In this document: positions 1 through 7,191 of the stretch, piece after piece
Position numbering within the stretch: position 1 is the stretch's first letter
How the letters are laid out: every line of letters starts with the position of its first letter
Source of the DNA: Collinsella aerofaciens
Lineage (GTDB): Bacteria; Actinomycetota; Coriobacteriia; Coriobacteriales; Coriobacteriaceae
Direction: 5' to 3'
Assembly (NCBI RefSeq): GCF_018785245.1
Contig: NZ_WQPL01000013.1
Location: forward strand, 1-41,306
Length of the DNA: 41,306 nt
Notes under the pieces: generated by a model
The model's database searches: none
What the model was told of the DNA's origin: nothing
What the model saw: the letters and a program-made list of their open reading frames with translations, nothing else
Translations under genes and position numbers: made by a program

Positions 1-92
1 GCGGCCTAGGATATCAACTGATTCCGGATATCGGACACAGGGGCCGCAAGGGCCCTTACACCAACTTTCTCGACACTACCTAAAGTTACGGA

Positions 93-176
93 ATGAGACA
101 CAATTAGGGCAGGTGACACATGTTCCAGATTCGGTTTTGAGCGTGAGACACATGTCTCACCAAAGTTGAGACACGG
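93..176. repeat. Cluster of short GAGACACA-type motifs with one dyad
   Basis: Four related short motifs lie within 85 bases: ATGAGACACAA, GGTGACACATGT, GTGAGACACATGTCTCAC and TTGAGACACGG. The third (143-160) is a dyad with 8-bp arms, GTGAGACA and TGTCTCAC, around a 2-base centre. No open reading frame here looks real. The motifs could be protein-binding sites or the remains of a repeat or insertion-sequence end. They do not match the longer arrays further along the window. The function is unknown. Confidence 0.35.
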
Positions 177-282
177 CGTTTTCGCAGGAAAACGGGTGCG
201 ACTCGGAGCCATCAGGCAAAAATGACCCACTTTCCTCCGTCCTTGGGGGGATCAGGAGCTGTTACGGGTATGGTGCCATTTC

Positions 283-434
283 AAAACTATGCCGGATTAC
301 GGGGCAAAAGTCGGGGCCCTCATCCATACCCTCATTTTTTGAAAAACGGCAGGCTATCTACCTGCGGTTTTGTTTTTGCGATTTTCTGTATGGTCGGAGA
401 TTCGCTATCCAGCCCCGTAATCCGGCATAGTTTT
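283..434. repeat. 152-bp element with perfect 23-bp inverted ends
   Basis: Bases 283-305 are the exact reverse complement of 412-434 (23/23). The 106-bp centre holds a second small hairpin around 345-373, with GCAGG/CCTGC and flanking AAAAC/GTTTT pairing. The whole could fold into a long interrupted hairpin. It contains no gene and lies just downstream of the hydrogenase operon, so it may be a non-autonomous palindromic element or part of a transcript-end structure. Apart from this element, the motif cluster at 93-176 and the hairpins near 451-500, nothing else is recognisable in bases 1-509. Confidence 0.6.
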
Positions 435-450
435 GTTCGTGGCGGCCCAA

Positions 451-500
451 CCGCGCGTTTAAGCGCGGGGCCGATGGGGCATTTTTGCCCCACCGGCCCT
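451..500 (-). terminator. Hairpins at the 3' end of the hydrogenase operon
   Basis: Two GC-rich hairpins lie directly downstream of echF. The nearer one (467-500) pairs GGGGCCGATGGGGCA with TGCCCCACCGGCCC around an A/T-rich loop. The further one (451-468) pairs CCGCGC with GCGCGG. No clean U-tract follows either, so Rho-independent termination is plausible but not certain. The position matches the end of the operon. Confidence 0.45.
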
Positions 501-509
501 ATTCCAGCG

Positions 510-851
510 CTATTCCGGCTTGGTTTCTACTGTGGGAGTCTTGTCCGCTGCGACTGGGGTGCGGGCGGTGTCCATAGTCAGGCAGTGCTTGGGGCAGCTC
601 TCGATGCACTCACCGCACACCACGCAGGCATACGGGTCGATCGACCACGTTCCACCCCTGCGATCGACTGCGAGCGCGCCCGCCGGACAGCGACGCGCAC
701 ACATGCCGCAGCAGATACACACGTCCATGTCGTTGACGATATGCCCGCGCAAGCGCTCGGGCGCCGCGAGCTTCTCCTGCGGATAGCACACCGTAACCGG
801 CTGCTTGACCATAGAGCCCAAGGCCGTCTTGGCAAATGTCAGCAAACTCAT
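510..851 (-). CDS. echF: EchF-like 2x[4Fe-4S] ferredoxin subunit of group 4 hydrogenase
   Basis: This small electron-transfer subunit of a membrane-bound [NiFe] hydrogenase has 113 residues. Two ferredoxin motifs are visible: CICCGMCARRCP around residue 45 and CVVCGECIESCP around residue 75. Each supplies four cysteines for a [4Fe-4S] cluster, as in EchF, HycF and NuoI. It should pass electrons from soluble ferredoxin to the small subunit EchC. It is the last gene of the operon, 7 bases after the large-subunit stop. The C-terminus ends in a short polar Thr/Pro/Lys tail. The family is clear; EchF rather than HycF is inferred from gene order. Confidence 0.85.
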   Translation of the reverse strand: MSLLTFAKTALGSMVKQPVTVCYPQEKLAAPERLRGHIVNDMDVCICCGMCARRCPAGALAVDRRGGTWSIDPYACVVCGECIESCPKHCLTMDTARTPVAADKTPTVETKPE

Positions 852-858
852 GCCGCGC

Positions 859-1947
859 CTACCTTTCCGTGCAGCTAATGCAGGGGTCGATGGTCAGGAT
901 AATCATGGGAACGTTGGCAAGGAGTACGCCCTGCAGCGCATGCGTCAGACCCGCCAAGTTCTGCGACGTCGGCGTGCGCACGCGGAAACGGTCCAGGTTC
1001 TTGGTGCCGTTGCCGCGCACATAGTAATACGCCTCGCCGCGCGGCTGCTCAATCACAACCTCGCCGCGCGCGCCGTCGGCCGGTGTGAGCTTGGTACGCC
1101 CGCCGATGCCGTCGTGCGGAATCTTGCCGACAAGCTCCTTGATAATGTCCATGGCCTGCGTGACCTCGGCGCAACGCACCTGGCAGCGGGCATAGCAGTC
1201 GCCATCGGTAGCAACGATGGGCTCAAACGCGGCCAGATCCGCATAGGCGCCGTCGCCGAACATGCGCACGTCGTAATCCACGCCCGAGGCGCGGCCGAAC
1301 GGGCCGACCATCGACAGATCCAGCGCGTCTTTCTTGCTGATCACGCCCACGCCATGCAGGCGCTCGCCGCAGCTGTTGTCGTCCAAAAACGTATGCACCA
1401 GGACCTCGTAGTCGGGGCGCATGGCGTCGAGCGTCTGGACAATACCCGCCAGCTCGGAGTCCTCAATGTCGTGCTTAAGGCCGCCGATTTCGTTGATCGA
1501 CAGAATCACGCGGCCGCCGCAGGTGCTCTCAAAGCTCTTGAGAATCTGCTCGCGCAGGGTCCACGACCGATAGAACAGCGCCTCAAAGCCAAAGGCGTCG
1601 GCGAGCAGGCCCAGCCACAGCAGATGCGAGTGGATGCGCGAAAGCTCGTGTAAAATAGTGCGGATATACTGCACGCGGCCGGGCACCTCGATGCCGAGCA
1701 TACGCTCGCAGGCGCTGGCATAACCGCAGCTGTGGCCCACGGCGCAAATGCCGCAGATGCGCTCGGCGATGTAGCCAAACTGGTGCATGTCGCGCTTTTC
1801 GGTGAGCTTCTCGAGTCCGCGGTGCACAAAGCCGATCTGCGGAATTGCCTCGATGACGCGGTCGTCCTCGATCACCAGGTCCAGATGAAGCGGCTCGGGC
1901 AGCACCGGGTGCTGCGGGCCAAACGGAATAACGGAGCGATGTGCCAT
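859..1947 (-). CDS. echE: Group 4 [NiFe] hydrogenase large subunit, EchE-like
   Basis: This is the catalytic large subunit, 362 residues, related to NuoD, HycE and EchE. The N-terminal metal-ligand motif RICGICAVGHS (about residue 62) and the C-terminal motif DPCISC are both present, so all four cysteines that bind the Ni-Fe centre are kept. Complex I NuoD lacks them, so this is a hydrogenase and not complex I. The protein stops at DPCISCTER, with no C-terminal extension of the kind removed from HycE by an endopeptidase. It has no fused 30-kDa domain; that function is the separate gene upstream (1953-2669). It should catalyse proton reduction or H2 oxidation on the cytoplasmic side of the membrane. 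Confidence 0.9.
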   Translation of the reverse strand: MAHRSVIPFGPQHPVLPEPLHLDLVIEDDRVIEAIPQIGFVHRGLEKLTEKRDMHQFGYIAERICGICAVGHSCGYASACERMLGIEVPGRVQYIRTILHELSRIHSHLLWLGLLADAFGFEALFYRSWTLREQILKSFESTCGGRVILSINEIGGLKHDIEDSELAGIVQTLDAMRPDYEVLVHTFLDDNSCGERLHGVGVISKKDALDLSMVGPFGRASGVDYDVRMFGDGAYADLAAFEPIVATDGDCYARCQVRCAEVTQAMDIIKELVGKIPHDGIGGRTKLTPADGARGEVVIEQPRGEAYYYVRGNGTKNLDRFRVRTPTSQNLAGLTHALQGVLLANVPMIILTIDPCISCTER

Positions 1948-1952
1948 GGACC

Positions 1953-2669
1953 TTACGCCTCCTTTTTCTGCTTGTCGCGGGCGGCCTTGGCGGCAAGCGC
2001 CGCACGGACCTTGGCCGCTTTCTCGGGATCCATGGCGGCGAGCTTTGCCTCCATCTCGGCGGCCTTGAGCGCGGCCTTCGCAGCGGCATCGTCATGCTGA
2101 GCATCGAAGCCGGCAGCAGCAGCGGGCTGGGCGGCAGCGGCGCTCGTAGCATCGCCGGCACCCGCGGCACCCTCCCCCGCAGCCGCGGCAGCGACGGCCT
2201 TCTCGGCCGCGGCCTTGCGCGCCTTGGCCTCGGCAGTGGCACGGACCTTCATGGCTTTCTCGCGCGCGGTCTTCACCTCGGGCGTGATGACGCTCATGGG
2301 CTCGGCAGTCGAGACCTGGTAGAAAAAGCCCTTAAAGTCGATCTGCATATCGGTGATGGCAAGACCAAATAGGTCGTGGGCCTCATTTTCAAACGGGAAC
2401 ACCGCCGGGTAATACGAGCTGATGGACGGAATCTCCTGGTACTGATCAATTCCCTCAACCACCAGGTTCTCGATCGCATAGCTGCCGTCCTGCGCAATAT
2501 GCTCCTGGACAGCGCGAACGTCGATAAACGTATAGACCAGCCGATACGTGCCGTCGTCGATGTTGCGCTCGGCGTGCATTTGCACAAAGCGCGCGCCGAC
2601 GCCCTTGAGCGCCTGGACATGCGACAGGAGTTCGTCGATCCCGACGGTGGTATAGATTGCCTTTTGCAT
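1953..2669 (-). CDS. echD: EchD/NuoC-like hydrogenase subunit with Ala/Lys-rich tail
   Basis: The first ~125 residues resemble the 30-kDa (NuoC/EchD) subunit, including the motif YYPAVFPFENEAHDLFGL that follows the family pattern of a conserved ExEREIxDLFG-like stretch. The remaining ~110 residues are low-complexity and very rich in Ala, Lys and Glu. They look like a long helix or coiled tail and are not normal for the family. The start codon overlaps the stop of echC in a TAATG arrangement, so translation is probably coupled. Its role is structural, joining large and small subunits. What the tail does cannot be read from the sequence. Confidence 0.8.
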   Translation of the reverse strand: MQKAIYTTVGIDELLSHVQALKGVGARFVQMHAERNIDDGTYRLVYTFIDVRAVQEHIAQDGSYAIENLVVEGIDQYQEIPSISSYYPAVFPFENEAHDLFGLAITDMQIDFKGFFYQVSTAEPMSVITPEVKTAREKAMKVRATAEAKARKAAAEKAVAAAAAGEGAAGAGDATSAAAAQPAAAAGFDAQHDDAAAKAALKAAEMEAKLAAMDPEKAAKVRAALAAKAARDKQKKEA

Positions 2670-3271
2670 TACTCGGCCTCCTTTGCAGCGGCTGGCGTCC
2701 CAGCGGGTGCGTCGCCAGCGGCGGGTGCGGCGGGCGTCCCGGCAGGGGCGTCGCCGACCCCCGCAGCCACAAACCCGTCCTCGCCCAGCTCAACGCCACC
2801 GTCCCAGGTAGCGGCACCACCCACGGTGAGCGGGTCACCGCCGGCGCGCATCACGGCCTCCTTCTGGTCCAGGATGTCGCACGCCTCCACGATGGCATCG
2901 ATCACGGTCTCGGGGCGAATGGCGCACCCGGGCGCGTACACGTCCACGGGAATCGCGCGGTCCACGCCACCGATCACGTTGTAGGCGTCGCGGAACACGC
3001 CACCCGAACACGCGCAGATGCCGCACGCCACCACGCACTTGGGCTCGAGCATCTGGTTGTAGATCTGGCGCACGACAGGCAGGTTCTGGGCATTGACCGA
3101 CCCCGTCACCAAAAAGATATCCGCATGCTTGGGGTTGCCGGTGTTGACCACGCCAAAGCGCTCCGCATCGAACAGCGGCGTGAGCGAGGCCAGCACCTCG
3201 ATATCGCATCCGTTGCAGCTCGAGCCGTCGTAATGAATAACCCACGGCGAGCGCGACATTTTATGATCCAT
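2669..3271 (-). CDS. echC: EchC-like hydrogenase small subunit (NuoB family)
   Basis: This 200-residue [4Fe-4S] subunit lies between the ferredoxin subunit and the Ni-Fe site. The cluster ligands are visible: SSCNGCD near residue 19, ACGICACSGG near residue 100, and YAPGC near residue 135. This matches the NuoB/HycG/EchC pattern. After residue ~165 a short repetitive stretch of Ala, Gly, Pro and Thr (GDAPAGTPA repeated) forms an unusual flexible C-terminus. The gene starts 12 bases after the membrane-subunit gene and overlaps echD by one base. Confidence 0.88.
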   Translation of the reverse strand: MDHKMSRSPWVIHYDGSSCNGCDIEVLASLTPLFDAERFGVVNTGNPKHADIFLVTGSVNAQNLPVVRQIYNQMLEPKCVVACGICACSGGVFRDAYNVIGGVDRAIPVDVYAPGCAIRPETVIDAIVEACDILDQKEAVMRAGGDPLTVGGAATWDGGVELGEDGFVAAGVGDAPAGTPAAPAAGDAPAGTPAAAKEAE

Positions 3272-3283
3272 GGATGCCGCCTC

Positions 3284-6166
3284 CTAAATAAACACGTCGA
3301 CGAGGATGGGCATAAGGTTGAGTAGGCCAAACACCAGCGCCACGCCCCATCCGAGCTTAAAGCAGCTGCGCCAGGTGCTACGGGCGAAGGTGTTGTCGAT
3401 CAGCACCTCGACAAAATACGTCGCGGCCATCACGACCAGGGCTACAACCCAGCTCACGGGGTTGTCCCAAACAAAGAACATGCCCACCCACATCAAAAAC
3501 AGCACGGTCTCGCACCAGTGCATAAGGGTCATCTTGGCCAGCGTGCCGCCGCTCATCTCGGTGGCGACGCCCTGGACAATCTCCTGATGCGCGTGATGCG
3601 AGTACGAAAGGTCAAACGGCGACTTGCGCAGCTTGATGGTAAGCACCGCGAGCAACGCGAGGAAAATGGGTGCGCTGTACACGATGATGGGGGCCGACTG
3701 CCCCGTCACGGCAATGGAATCGAAGCTGTCGGTGGCAAGGTACAGGCCCACGCTCATCAGCAGAACGGCAGGCTCGTAACTCATAACCTGCAGCAGCTCG
3801 CGATCGGCGCCAACCTGGGCAAACGGGCTTTGCGTCGAGGCGGACGCCAGCACCACAAAGATCGCGGCGAGCGTCACCATAAAGGCGCACAGCAGCGTGT
3901 TGGAGCCCGACACAAAGATGCCGCCGCCCACCACGGTAAAGATGAGCGCGCACGCCATGTAGGTGTCGTCCATGGTGTTTACGCTGGCGGGGGCCTTGCG
4001 CAGGAGCTTGGCCACATCGTAGAAGGGTTGCAGCAGGCGCGGGCCCACGCGGCCCTGCATGCGAGCCGAAAGCTTACGGTCAAGACCGTCAATCAGGCCG
4101 CCCACAAGCGGCGCCAGCAGGGCAAACACCACGGTACCAATAAATATGCCCACGACGCCCGAGCCTTCGAAATACTTACCGCGCAGCACCGAGGGCGCAC
4201 TCATGGCAAGCCGCTCGGGCCCAATCCACGCGCAACACAGCAGCGCAAACAAGATAATGCTACAGCACACGACGCTGCCCGCGGGGCCAATACGCTTCTC
4301 GCCAAGGGCGTCCTCCGAGTACCAATTGCGCTTTTCGGCCTTCACCTCGTGTCCCATCGAGCCGCGGAAATGGCGATATTTGTCGGTTCCCACACCCGAA
4401 AGGTACACGTTGACGTGCGGCTTGTTGCTCACGCGGAATGAAGTCAGCAGCACCACGGCGATAAAAGCCACGATAACCACCATCAGATACATGGCGTCCT
4501 TGCCAATAACGTACGGCACGCGGCCAAACACCATGGCGAGGTAAGGCGACACCAGACCGCTCGAGATAACCGGAAACGCCACGCAGCACAGAATCAGCAG
4601 CGCGGCGATGGTGTTGAGCGCCATCCATTCGGTCTTATGGACATTGACCTCGACGTTTTGAGCCGTGGGGTCGACGCCCGAAAGCTTGGCAAGCCACTTG
4701 CCCCAGAAGAAGAACGTCGCGGCCGAGCCAAAGGCAAGCACCATGATCATGAGCACGTTGCCGGTCTGGGCAAACGCCACCAGGGCGCCCCACTTGGACA
4801 CGAGCATGCCAAACGGCGCCACAAACATGCCCATAATGCCCAGCATCATCAGACGCGTCAGGTGCGGCATGCGGCTGAACATGCCGTCCATGTCCTCGAT
4901 ATTGCGGCTGCCGATATGATGCTCGGCGGTGCCCACGCACAGGAACAGCAGCGACTTGGCCACCGTGTGGAACAGGATCAGGAAGATCGCGGCCCACACG
5001 GCCTCGGGCGCGCCGACACCCAAGCAGGCACTGATGAGGCCCAAGTTGGAAATGGTGGAGTACGCGAGCACACGCTTGGCGTTGCTCTGCGAGATGGCCA
5101 TGAGGGCAGCGAGCAAAAACGTGATGGCACCCACACTCGTGACCATAAAGCCGGTCACGGGATAGATGGCATAGAGCGGGCTCAGCTTGACCATCAGGAA
5201 CACGCCGGCTTTGACCATGGTTGACGAGTGCAGCAGGGCGCTCGTGGGCGTGGGGGCAACCATGGCGCCCAGCAGCCAAGTGTGGAACGGCATCTGTGCG
5301 GCCTTGGTAAGGGCGGCGAGCGATAGCAGGACGACCGGCATCACCAGCAGTGCGGACTGCGCGGTACCGGCGCCGGAAAGCTCGATCATGCCCGAGATGG
5401 TCAGCGGCATGCCGTTGACGTGCAGAAACATAAGGCCCGCCAAAAACGCGATGCCGCCCAGCATGTTGAGGATGATCTGGGTGAAGGCGTTTTTGATGGC
5501 CTCGGGCGTGCGCGTGTAGCCAATCATGAGGAACGAGCACACGGTGGTGATTTCCCAGCCGCAGAACAGCCACTCAAGGTTGTCGCTCGTCACGATGACG
5601 AACATGGCCGAGAGGAACAGGAACATGAGCGCCAGGAACTGCGGGCGACGGTCGGGCGCGGTCTGCCCGCGCAGCGCGGCCTCGTGCTCGTCATGGGCCT
5701 GGAAGTCCTTCATGTAGCCCAGGGCATACACGCAGATAAGGCTGCCGACAATGCCAACGGCGAGCACCATGATCACACTCATGTAGTCCAGGTAGAGCGG
5801 GGTTGCGGTGACGGCTTCGGTCGCGGGCAGCGTCATGGCTGCAAAGCCGAGCGAGCCCACCAGTTGGACTATGCCGAGCACCGTGGTGAGCGCGTTCCTA
5901 TATTTGTACGCGTTGTATAGGATGACGGCGCACAGGATGACGTCGATGACGGAGCTGATGATCGAGAGCACATGCGAGGTACCGGGGGCAACCTCAAAGC
6001 TCTGCGGACCCGTGCCAAAAAACATGACGGCGACTACAACCGTCACCGCCATAATAATGCCGGAACCTATGAGCCCCACCGCATCGCGGGCGCGGTCACC
6101 GCGCGCGAGCAGCATGCTCAGCGCCGGTACCAGCGGAAACAGGGTAAGGAAATACAGTAGCGTCAT
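3284..6166 (-). CDS. echA-echB: Fused EchA-EchB membrane subunit (NuoL-like + NuoH-like)
   Basis: One 960-residue polytopic protein joins two normally separate subunits. Residues ~1-600 are a Mrp-antiporter/NuoL-type proton channel. It has the conserved Glu in FCGWEITTVCSFLMIGY (E205), the Lys in ALTKAAQMPFHTW (K288), PTPTSALLHSSTMVKAG, and a second Lys in FHTVAKSLLF (about 404). Residues ~640-960 are NuoH/HycD/EchB-like, with ARMQGRVGPRLLQPFYDVAK (701-720) and SPFDLSYSHHAHQEIVQG (849-866), equivalent to the quinone-cavity loops of NuoH. A polar cytoplasmic linker (~596-625) joins them. This is the first gene of the operon. It should anchor the hydrogenase and move H+ or Na+. No stop or frameshift is seen at the joint, so the fusion looks real. 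Confidence 0.88.
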   Translation of the reverse strand: MTLLYFLTLFPLVPALSMLLARGDRARDAVGLIGSGIIMAVTVVVAVMFFGTGPQSFEVAPGTSHVLSIISSVIDVILCAVILYNAYKYRNALTTVLGIVQLVGSLGFAAMTLPATEAVTATPLYLDYMSVIMVLAVGIVGSLICVYALGYMKDFQAHDEHEAALRGQTAPDRRPQFLALMFLFLSAMFVIVTSDNLEWLFCGWEITTVCSFLMIGYTRTPEAIKNAFTQIILNMLGGIAFLAGLMFLHVNGMPLTISGMIELSGAGTAQSALLVMPVVLLSLAALTKAAQMPFHTWLLGAMVAPTPTSALLHSSTMVKAGVFLMVKLSPLYAIYPVTGFMVTSVGAITFLLAALMAISQSNAKRVLAYSTISNLGLISACLGVGAPEAVWAAIFLILFHTVAKSLLFLCVGTAEHHIGSRNIEDMDGMFSRMPHLTRLMMLGIMGMFVAPFGMLVSKWGALVAFAQTGNVLMIMVLAFGSAATFFFWGKWLAKLSGVDPTAQNVEVNVHKTEWMALNTIAALLILCCVAFPVISSGLVSPYLAMVFGRVPYVIGKDAMYLMVVIVAFIAVVLLTSFRVSNKPHVNVYLSGVGTDKYRHFRGSMGHEVKAEKRNWYSEDALGEKRIGPAGSVVCCSIILFALLCCAWIGPERLAMSAPSVLRGKYFEGSGVVGIFIGTVVFALLAPLVGGLIDGLDRKLSARMQGRVGPRLLQPFYDVAKLLRKAPASVNTMDDTYMACALIFTVVGGGIFVSGSNTLLCAFMVTLAAIFVVLASASTQSPFAQVGADRELLQVMSYEPAVLLMSVGLYLATDSFDSIAVTGQSAPIIVYSAPIFLALLAVLTIKLRKSPFDLSYSHHAHQEIVQGVATEMSGGTLAKMTLMHWCETVLFLMWVGMFFVWDNPVSWVVALVVMAATYFVEVLIDNTFARSTWRSCFKLGWGVALVFGLLNLMPILVDVFI

Positions 6167-6311
6167 ACCATCACTCCCCCATGCAAAAACGCTGCAATTG
6201 TTTAACGTTATAGCTCAATTGAGGAGCAGCGGCGGCAGGTTTTCGGTCAACTGGGGAGTTTTAGGCGTACGGGGTAAGGGCACGTCCGCATTGGAGCAGA
6301 GGGGCGGCAAG

Positions 6312-6334
6312 AAAAATGCGCCCCCGTGGGCGCA
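6312..6334 (-). terminator. Rho-independent terminator after the OrfA-like HTH gene
   Basis: On the minus strand the perfect hairpin TGCGCCC-ACGG-GGGCGCA is followed by a run of five T. It lies 13 bases beyond the stop codon of the 6347-6742 gene. Confidence 0.8.
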
Positions 6335-6346
6335 CCATCCCGTTCG

Positions 6347-6742
6347 CTATTCCGCCTTTTTAACGCGCGGCTTGCGACCGCGCGGCTTATCGACCAGTGC
6401 GGCCTCACCGCTCTCGCGGTACTGACGGCACCAAGCCTTGACCGAAGACTCGCTGGGAATCTTGTGCTTGATCATGGCCTCGCGAACCGTCAAGCCGTTT
6501 TCCAGACGGTCCTTAACCACAGCGAGCTTTACGTCGTACGAGTAGGTGTGATGATGCGAACCGGCATTGAGAACGGCGTCGGCACCGCCCACGGCATACG
6601 CGCGGGCCCACTGACGAGCCGTGGCCTGGGGAATGCCAAGCTCCGCGGCGAGGGCGCGATGACCGACCCCCTCTTGGAGGATCTCGACGGCGCGCTGCCT
6701 AACCTCGGGCGCATGCGTGCGAGTCCTAGTTGCTTCCGACAT
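6347..6742 (-). CDS. Stand-alone IS3-OrfA-like double helix-turn-helix protein
   Basis: This small basic protein (~131 residues from the ATG; a GTG three codons upstream is also possible) has two HTH units. The first covers about residues 10-55 (RAVEILQEGVGHRALAAELG) and the second about 65-110. It ends in a basic KPRGRKPRVKKAE tail. It visibly aligns with OrfA of the IS3-type element at 33296-33793, for example RAVE...GVG, WCRQYRESGEAAL against WCRLYREGGAEAL, and KPRGR. It lacks the C-terminal leucine zipper of a working OrfA. No orfB, frameshift site or inverted end is found nearby. It has its own promoter and terminator. It may be a domesticated DNA-binding regulator or a remnant; the target is unknown. 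Confidence 0.7.
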   Translation of the reverse strand: MSEATRTRTHAPEVRQRAVEILQEGVGHRALAAELGIPQATARQWARAYAVGGADAVLNAGSHHHTYSYDVKLAVVKDRLENGLTVREAMIKHKIPSESSVKAWCRQYRESGEAALVDKPRGRKPRVKKAE

Positions 6743-6792
6743 ACCTGCCACTTCTTAGCCTTAACCGTTAATCTGCTTTCTTACGTGCAAGT

Positions 6793-6821
6793 TAGATAGT
6801 AGCATTTTACTGTTTGCTCAA
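6793..6821 (-). promoter_or_regulatory. Candidate sigma-A promoter of the OrfA-like HTH gene
   Basis: On the minus strand, TTGAGC (-35) and TATCTA (-10) are separated by 17 bases. The predicted start site would lie about 45 bases before the ATG. The area is AT-rich compared with its surroundings. Confidence 0.45.
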
Positions 6822-7079
6822 AGCAGTTAATTAAAATAGACGCGGCGTTATCTGGGCATTTGGCACCAAATTACGACATTTCTTTATCGATTATTTACGC
6901 TGGTAGCTGACTCGCAGCTAATCGTCATTCGCTTGTCAACAAAATTGGCATCTCTTTATGTCCTTTGATATAGAGGATATAGTTATTAACCCCTCCCCCA
7001 ATAATTTTGAGTGATCTGCGAGGCAGTAGACGTCCTCACTCCTCATGGTTACCGCGCATTGCCATCCACCGGAGCAAAA
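6822..7079. other. AT-rich intergenic stretch, no gene seen
   Basis: This gap is clearly lower in GC than its neighbours. It contains only a small TAGCTG/CAGCTA dyad (6904-6920). The one short open frame (6936-7118, minus) overlaps the terminator at 7081-7117 and has no recognisable features. I see no RNA gene or motif. Confidence 0.4.
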
Positions 7080-7080
7080 C

Positions 7081-7117
7081 AAAAAGGGCGGGACCTGCTG
7101 CGCTTGCAGGCCCCGCA
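7081..7117 (-). terminator. Rho-independent terminator of the OYE-type reductase
   Basis: On the minus strand GCGGGGCCTGC pairs with GCAGGTCCCGC (one G-U pair) and is followed by CCTTTTTG. It is the only clear stop signal in the 75-110 bases after the gene. Confidence 0.75.
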
Positions 7118-7191
7118 CCGGTTGACACCCGACGGGGCACAGCCGGGCGAGACGGATCCGTGCTACCGCCCCGCCTGGCCGCGATGTTCAA

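Noticed and set aside
222-878. 218-residue plus-strand open frame at the window start
   Set aside because: It runs through the inverted-end element and antisense to echF; no motif is seen.
510-6166. Respiratory complex I (nuo) fragment
   Set aside because: The large subunit keeps both CxxC metal motifs (RICGIC and DPCISC), and the operon has only Ech-type subunits.
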